A stretch of DNA of 64,000 nt from Candidatus Thioglobus sp. MED-G25 (GTDB lineage Bacteria > Pseudomonadota > Gammaproteobacteria > Arenicellales > UBA868): contig NTKC01000006.1 of the NCBI GenBank assembly GCA_002456995.1, positions 29,940-93,939 on the forward strand, read 5' to 3'. Position numbers and translations under genes: made by a program. The notes below the pieces were generated by a model. It had not been told where the DNA came from. It ran no database searches and saw nothing but the letters and a program-made list of their open reading frames with translations. Below, piece by piece: positions 58,516-64,000 of this stretch (position 1 is its first letter; every line of letters starts with the position of its first letter).

Positions 58516-60483
58516 ATGACAGATAGCAACGCCTCTCATTTTCCACAACTATTCTCACCTTTTAGGTTAGGTCATACGGAAACACCGAACCGTATTGTCT
58601 CAACCAGCCATGGCACGAACATGGCCAGCGAAGGCGTTCCAACACCGCAGTTGATTGCCTACCATGAGGCCAAGGCACGAGGAGGTTGTGGCACGGTAAT
58701 GATGTTTGGCAGCGGCGCGGCCTCACCGTTGACACCGATCATGAACAATCACGTTAACCTTTGGGATGATCGAGCTAAGAATGGACTCCGTGACGCGGCA
58801 CACGCAATCAAGCAACACGGCGCACTGGCTATCAGCCAGGTCACGTCAATGGGTCGTCGAACCAATCTTCACGCTGACATCTTCGGTCGGGGCCCTTCAG
58901 CTACGTCGTGTGAACTGTCCCCAGCAATTCCTCATGTTCTGACAATCGGTGAAATAGAGCAGATCACAGCCGATTACGCTCAGGCATGTGCCACGCTCAA
59001 AGACTGTGGCTTTGATGGAGCCGATCTTGCCTTTTACGACGACCAGCTACCGGATCAGTTCTGGAGCCCTCAAACCAACCATCGACGTGACCGTTACGGT
59101 GGTTCACTGGAGAACCGACTGCGATTTTCTCTCGATGTTCTGGAAGCGATACGTAGCGCTGTGGGTCGGGAATTCATCGTTGGCGCCCGGGTATCCGGTG
59201 ATGACCGACTGCCGGGTGGACTGTCACCAGAGGAACTCCTGGAGATCATCCAACGACTGGATCGTACAGAGCAACTCGACTACTTCACGGTAACCGGCGG
59301 TACGATCTCGACTTTTCGCTCACGTGGTTGGAACATCCCATCGGCCTACTACGGCCTAGGCACCTTCGTCAGTCTGGCTGGTCGGATTCGATCTACCGTA
59401 AACACCCCGGTAATTGTGACCGGCCGAATCGTGACCCCGGATCAGGCTGAACAGGTACTTCAGAGTGGCGCGGCTGACCTAGTCGGCATGACCCGTGCAC
59501 TGATCGCCGATCCGGATCTCCCAACAAAAGCCAGGAACCAGCAGCCTGAACAAATTCGTGTGTGCATGGGCTCAAATGAAGGTTGCATTGACCGGCTGTA
59601 TTTCGGACTGCCGATTGGCTGTGTACAGAACCCAGTTGTCGGTAGAGAGCAATCCTGGGGAAATCTTACACCAGCTACAAAACCTCGGCATATTGTGGTG
59701 ATTGGTGGGGGGCCGGCAGGTATGGAAACTGCCCGGGTTGCAGCCTCCCGACAGCACCAGGTAACGCTTGTTGAACGTGACAATAAATTGGGCGGTGCTA
59801 TACAGATTGTAGCCCGCGCAGCCGGATGGGAAAGCTACTTGCAGTGCGTCACCTGGCTTAAGAATCAGCTACAGGACCTTGAGGTCGACATTCGACTCGA
59901 GACTGATGCCACGACTAACCTGATCCGTTCACTGTCACCTGATGCGGTCGTTGTGGCGACTGGCGCAGAACCAAGAAGACCAAATCTAGCCGGTGCCAAC
60001 CTGCCTCATGTTGTTACGGTTTCGGACATCCTCAGTGGTAGCGCAAGCCCATCGGGACGCTGCGTGATACTGGATGAAACCGGGTATACACCTGGTACTA
60101 AAACTGCTGATACCTTAAGTCAGTTGGGGTATGACGTTGAGATCGTGACCCGCCAGTATGCATTGGGCGAAGACATTGGCACCACTGTCAGAGCCGTCCT
60201 ACTCGAACGTTTGTTGCGCACTGGTGTCATGATCACTACTTTGCACACACCCGTCGAGATCACGACTTCCGGAGTTCGCTTGATGCATGTGCTTACAGAT
60301 GAAGAACGTTTTATTGAAGCAGATACCGTGGTCCTTTCTTCCAGTGGTATTGGGCGCGATGCGCTCCACCGTGAACTGGCTGAAGGAAACAACTACGAAC
60401 TCCATCTAGTTGGGGATGCTTTTGCTCCGCGTCACTTGAGACATGCCATGGTGGATGGCGCCCGGACCGGACGGGCACTGTAG
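58516..60483 (+). CDS. TMADH/2,4-dienoyl-CoA reductase-like flavoprotein (OYE N-domain plus FAD/NAD(P) domains)
   Basis: LFSPFRLGHTETPNRIVSTSHGTN; NHRRDRYGGSLENRLRF; CMGSNEGCIDRLYFGLPIGCVQNPVVGRE; HIVVIGGGPAGMETARVA. Confidence 0.88.
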   Translation: MTDSNASHFPQLFSPFRLGHTETPNRIVSTSHGTNMASEGVPTPQLIAYHEAKARGGCGTVMMFGSGAASPLTPIMNNHVNLWDDRAKNGLRDAAHAIKQHGALAISQVTSMGRRTNLHADIFGRGPSATSCELSPAIPHVLTIGEIEQITADYAQACATLKDCGFDGADLAFYDDQLPDQFWSPQTNHRRDRYGGSLENRLRFSLDVLEAIRSAVGREFIVGARVSGDDRLPGGLSPEELLEIIQRLDRTEQLDYFTVTGGTISTFRSRGWNIPSAYYGLGTFVSLAGRIRSTVNTPVIVTGRIVTPDQAEQVLQSGAADLVGMTRALIADPDLPTKARNQQPEQIRVCMGSNEGCIDRLYFGLPIGCVQNPVVGREQSWGNLTPATKPRHIVVIGGGPAGMETARVAASRQHQVTLVERDNKLGGAIQIVARAAGWESYLQCVTWLKNQLQDLEVDIRLETDATTNLIRSLSPDAVVVATGAEPRRPNLAGANLPHVVTVSDILSGSASPSGRCVILDETGYTPGTKTADTLSQLGYDVEIVTRQYALGEDIGTTVRAVLLERLLRTGVMITTLHTPVEITTSGVRLMHVLTDEERFIEADTVVLSSSGIGRDALHRELAEGNNYELHLVGDAFAPRHLRHAMVDGARTGRAL

Positions 60484-60489
60484 GGACTT

Positions 60490-61806
60490 ATGTCCTGGCC
60501 TGATCAATCGTCGCTGTCGCAAGCGCTGTTCACCCGGGCGCAGAAGGTTCTCCCAGGTGGTATTTCAAGGCTACAAACGCTGGTTCAGCCGTTTCCGATT
60601 TATGCCATCGAGGGTCAAGGTGCAACGATAATAGATGCGGACGGCGTACCACGCACAGATTTTATGAATAACTTTGCCTCTCTGATCCACGGACATGCAC
60701 ATCCAGATATTCTCAGTTCTGTCACTGAGGCTATGCACAAAGGCACCTGCTTTTCGATGCCCACGGAGCTGGAAATTCAGCTTGCCGAATTAATTGTAGA
60801 CCGAGTCAAACGGGTCGATAAGATTCGTTTCTGTAACAGTGGGACTGAAGCTGTGATGCTTGCCATCAAAGCAGCGCGGGCGCGGACGAACCGACCCTGC
60901 ATTGCTAAGATTGAAGGTGCCTATCACGGAATGTATGACTATGCAGAAGTTAGTTTAGATTCTTCGCCGGACAATTGGGGTGACGCGCCTAACCCGTTAG
61001 CCTATACCCGCGGTACCCCTGCAAGCGTCTTAGAAGATACTATCGTCATACCGCTCAATGACAGCAACACCAGCGAGCGGCTATTGCGTGATTGTGGCGA
61101 CAGGTTAGCTGGTGTACTGATCGACCCGGTACCGTTGTCCTGCGGGCTAATACCGATGGCCGATCATTTCATCGACATGCTGCATCGTGTAAGCCGTGAA
61201 CTCGGTGCGCTAATCATTGCTGACGAGGTCATTGCATTTCGTCTTGACTATCATGGTGCACAGTCAAGGTTCGGGATTGACCCAGACCTCACAACTTTTG
61301 CCAAGATTATTGGCGGCGGCTTCCCTGTTGGAGCCATTGGCGGAACCGAAGATGCCATGTCAGTTTTTAGTCATAATCAAGGCAAACCCCCAAACTCTTC
61401 TAGTGGAACATTCACAGCAAACCCATTATCGATGGCAGCAGGACTCAAGACACTAGAGATGCTCGACACCAAAGCCTACGATTACCTAGAAAATCTAGGC
61501 AGTTACGCCAGAGATGTCGTGGAGAATGCGTTTTCTGAGAGTGGGTTCAACGGACAAGTAACCGGGGTCGGTAGCATGTTTCATTTACATCTTCACGATC
61601 GTGAAGTGACTGACTACCGAACATTCTTCCGGACTGAGGCTGAAGAAAAATCCACCACTGAACTTCATCTTAGACTTCTAGATGCCGGATACATTCTCTC
61701 ACCTAAATTGGGTGGTTTTCTGTCTACAGTGAACACACGAGATCAACTTGACGGATTCGGCGATGCGTTAGCCACCGCCCTTGCCATTGAGATGCCTACG
61801 CGGTAA
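60490..61806 (+). CDS. Class III aminotransferase (glutamate-1-semialdehyde aminomutase-like)
   Basis: KVLPGGISR, FCNSGTEAVMLAIKAARA, GALIIADEVIAFRLDYHGAQSRFGIDPDLTTFAKIIGGGFPVGAIGG. Confidence 0.9.
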   Translation: MSWPDQSSLSQALFTRAQKVLPGGISRLQTLVQPFPIYAIEGQGATIIDADGVPRTDFMNNFASLIHGHAHPDILSSVTEAMHKGTCFSMPTELEIQLAELIVDRVKRVDKIRFCNSGTEAVMLAIKAARARTNRPCIAKIEGAYHGMYDYAEVSLDSSPDNWGDAPNPLAYTRGTPASVLEDTIVIPLNDSNTSERLLRDCGDRLAGVLIDPVPLSCGLIPMADHFIDMLHRVSRELGALIIADEVIAFRLDYHGAQSRFGIDPDLTTFAKIIGGGFPVGAIGGTEDAMSVFSHNQGKPPNSSSGTFTANPLSMAAGLKTLEMLDTKAYDYLENLGSYARDVVENAFSESGFNGQVTGVGSMFHLHLHDREVTDYRTFFRTEAEEKSTTELHLRLLDAGYILSPKLGGFLSTVNTRDQLDGFGDALATALAIEMPTR

Positions 61807-61875
61807 CGCGTTCGGTACCTGTCGGAATCCAACTCTACGAAACTATCGATTTAGGCTGTCACACATAGGTTTGCA

Positions 61876-61905
61876 TTATCACAATCCCGCCGCGCTGCTT
61901 ATAAT
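61876..61905 (+). promoter_or_regulatory. Sigma70-like promoter of the DUF1330 gene
   Basis: TTATCA-N18-TATAAT (-10 at 61900-61905). Confidence 0.5.
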
Positions 61906-61916
61906 CGGCACTGGTG

Positions 61917-61932
61917 GTTACCAATTGGTAAC
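61917..61932. promoter_or_regulatory. 16-bp perfect palindrome, probable repressor operator
   Basis: GTTACCAATTGGTAAC read directly; starts 12 nt after the -10 hexamer. Confidence 0.6.
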
Positions 61933-61978
61933 GACTACCCGATAGACCGTCAAATATTGAATCACAATGGAGGAAATT

Positions 61979-62269
61979 ATGGCTAAAGGATACTGGATAA
62001 GTGCTTATCGCGAAATCAACGACCCTGCAAAGCTGGCAGCCTATGCGGAATTGGCAGCACCGGCAGTTAAAGCAAGTGGTGGGAATTTCTTAGTTCGAGG
62101 CGGCACAATTACGGCCAAAGAAGCTGGCGTGGCAGAACGGACAGTAGTGGTCGAGTTCCCCAGCTATGAGGGCGCACTGGAAACATACGAAAGCGATGCG
62201 TATCAGGCAGCACTAGAAAAACTTGCAGATGGTGTGGTGCGAGATTTTCGAATTGTCGAAGGCGCCTAG
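61979..62269 (+). CDS. DUF1330 family protein
   Basis: 97 aa; MAKGYWISAYREINDPAKLAAYAELAAPAVKASGGNFLVRGG; good RBS (atggaggaaattATGG). Confidence 0.9.
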   Translation: MAKGYWISAYREINDPAKLAAYAELAAPAVKASGGNFLVRGGTITAKEAGVAERTVVVEFPSYEGALETYESDAYQAALEKLADGVVRDFRIVEGA

Positions 62270-62288
62270 TTAGCATCCACGGTATCAA

Positions 62289-63383
62289 CTACTCTACGCG
62301 ATAACGTGCTACAGCTTCGTCATTCCATGCGATTCCATTACCGGCAGTAGTTGGTACTTGCACCTTACCACCTGAAACCGTTGTAGGCTCACGCATTACT
62401 GGGCTGGCCCAGTCGACATACTCGAGCCAGTGTGCGTTTTCGGTCGCGGCCATGAAGTGAATACTGATTTCAGGGAACAGGTGAGTGGAAACTGGAATGC
62501 TTGCAGCCTCCGGGAGTGTGACGGCTGCAAGCCAGCCCGTAACACCCGCGATACGCTGTACATCAAACATATAGTAGTCAGCTGCGTTGGCTTTTAGTGC
62601 TTTCTGAAATTCGAGTGGATTGAGCAGATTTTCTCCGGTCTGGATCGGTGTTTGCACCGCAGCCGCTAGTGCAGATGATCCGTGGTAATCATCATAGCGA
62701 ACAGGCTCCTCGATCCAGTAGAGTCCTTCTCCATCCAGTGCCTGACAGCGACTCAACGCCTCTTTCTGATCGAGTCCCTGATTAAAGTCGCTCATCACAT
62801 CAACGGCGTCACCACAACTACGTTTAACTGCACGGACCACAGCGAGATCTTCTTCAAAGGTTTCATAACCAAGCCTCAGTTTCACTGCACTGAAGTCACC
62901 CTCAGCAAGTAACTCCAGCGCCTGATCTGCCACTTTCTCTGGATCACCCTTTTCCACCCAGAGACCACAACTGTTATACGACTTTAGATAATCTCGTGTA
63001 CCACCTAGCACCGCAGCTAGAGAAAGGTCTTCAGATTTTGCTCGTATATCCCACAGTGCCATGTCTAGCCCTGCGAGTACCTGGCCGAGGATTCCGTGAA
63101 TATCGAGCAACTCGAGCCGTCGTCTCAGAATTGGGTCTACCTGCTCGGGATCCGCACTCATCCCCTTTACCAATTCTTCTACTGCAGCCACACAGCCAAT
63201 AGTTGGCTTTAACATCCCTTTTAGAAAAACAAATAGATAAGCATGCCCTGTCAACCCGACATTGGTTTCTACATCAAGCAGGACTAGGGGCAGTTCGCTA
63301 ATGGCACCACTGGCTGTCACAGGTGGGTACCTAAACGGTACGAGAACTGGCGTTGTCTTAATATTAGTGATAACCATCGTCAT
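62289..63383 (-). CDS. Mandelate racemase/muconate lactonizing enzyme family protein (enolase superfamily), close to true mandelate racemase
   Basis: FSAVKLRLGY, VMSDFNQGLD, YWIEEP, IQTGENL, FDVQRIAGVTGW, VSTHLFPEISIH, HWLEYVDWAS: matches mandelate racemase active-site segments as I recall them. Confidence 0.88.
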   Translation of the reverse strand: MTMVITNIKTTPVLVPFRYPPVTASGAISELPLVLLDVETNVGLTGHAYLFVFLKGMLKPTIGCVAAVEELVKGMSADPEQVDPILRRRLELLDIHGILGQVLAGLDMALWDIRAKSEDLSLAAVLGGTRDYLKSYNSCGLWVEKGDPEKVADQALELLAEGDFSAVKLRLGYETFEEDLAVVRAVKRSCGDAVDVMSDFNQGLDQKEALSRCQALDGEGLYWIEEPVRYDDYHGSSALAAAVQTPIQTGENLLNPLEFQKALKANAADYYMFDVQRIAGVTGWLAAVTLPEAASIPVSTHLFPEISIHFMAATENAHWLEYVDWASPVMREPTTVSGGKVQVPTTAGNGIAWNDEAVARYRVE

Positions 63384-63443
63384 GTCAGAATCCGATTTAA
63401 GTACGTTGAATGAGTCGAGGGATCAGTAAGATAGCTCAAAGAA

Positions 63444-64000
63444 TCAAATACTGAGATCAAGTAGATTGTAATCGTGAATCGCTTCTTTTGCGTTTGTGCT
63501 CCATTGCAAATGTTCGCCACTCTTGAGGAAAGGCTTATAGACGTAGGGCGCTTCGTTTGTAAACCTCTGCCGCCGCGCATCAATCCCATACCCAATCATT
63601 CGAGATCTCTCACGAATTCGTGCTTCGTCATAGACCGCAGTTGCGTTGTGAACACCTCCACTACAAACATCCAACACGCTGGACCGCCGGTGATATCCGA
63701 GTGTAAAAGATACACGCCAATCCGGACTCGTATTAGCAAATGAACCGTGTACCAGTTGCCGGTTATGGATCACGACATCTCCTGGATCACAGATGTACGG
63801 GACAGCATCAGGGAGCCTCTCCGAACCGTTGTCCGCTACCCAATCCGAAATATCAATCTTGCCTAAACGATGTGAGCCGGGTACCGCCCAAACAGCATTG
63901 GCTGCAGTACAGCCATAAAGTTGGGCATGAAACGTGTATCCGTGAATACTGCTGTCCCATTCAGGGTTGTCCCAGTGGGTCACGCCGTCTTGATGCCAAG
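63444..64000 (-). CDS. Phytanoyl-CoA dioxygenase (PhyH) family protein, C-terminal part; start lies beyond window edge
   Basis: Reading upstream of the track ORF gives WHQDGVTHWDN (Fe-binding HxD); later GDVVIHNRQLVHGSFANTSPDWRVSFTLGYHRRS. Confidence 0.85.
   Translation of the reverse strand, partial: WHQDGVTHWDNPEWDSSIHGYTFHAQLYGCTAANAVWAVPGSHRLGKIDISDWVADNGSERLPDAVPYICDPGDVVIHNRQLVHGSFANTSPDWRVSFTLGYHRRSSVLDVCSGGVHNATAVYDEARIRERSRMIGYGIDARRQRFTNEAPYVYKPFLKSGEHLQWSTNAKEAIHDYNLLDLSI

Noticed and set aside
1-64000. CRISPR arrays, transposases, integrases, phage genes, tRNA/rRNA
   Set aside because: Looked for repeat-spacer patterns, IS motifs, and tRNA/rRNA-like sequence by eye; nothing supportable found. 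A tRNAscan/Infernal run would be decisive.

Overview
This is a gene-dense window (about 55 protein-coding genes) that reads like a gammaproteobacterial chromosome; a marine sulfur-oxidiser-type lineage is my inference only. I see no rRNA, tRNA, CRISPR array, phage or transposase. The first ~45 kb is mostly housekeeping: fumarase, pdxH, AsmA-like, ttcA, M18 aminopeptidase, prfC, rimO, ppsR/ppsA, lgt, proS, hda, purMN, clpAS, aceA, mnmA. Embedded in it are aprMBA, an MttB-family methyltransferase without pyrrolysine, an acetoacetate-CoA ligase, and transporter genes. From ~44 kb to the right edge the window becomes accessory and catabolic. It holds a RidA/MFS/NTF2/thioesterase/LeuC-D-like operon, then a Rieske oxygenase paired with an unrecognised 456-aa protein. 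These are followed by a rhodanese, an FAD monooxygenase, a D-2-hydroxyacid dehydrogenase, a class V aminotransferase, a TMADH/OYE-like flavoprotein, a class III aminotransferase, DUF1330, a mandelate-racemase homologue and a PhyH dioxygenase. The best candidates for something undescribed are: (i) the Rieske plus unknown Cys-cluster protein pair, (ii) a mandelate racemase homologue with a natural Lys-to-Arg change at the second KxK lysine, (iii) an OYE/TMADH-like protein with a Ser replacing one [4Fe-4S] Cys ligand, and (iv) two long perfect operator-like palindromes. All calls come from reading the sequence and translations; no database searches were run.
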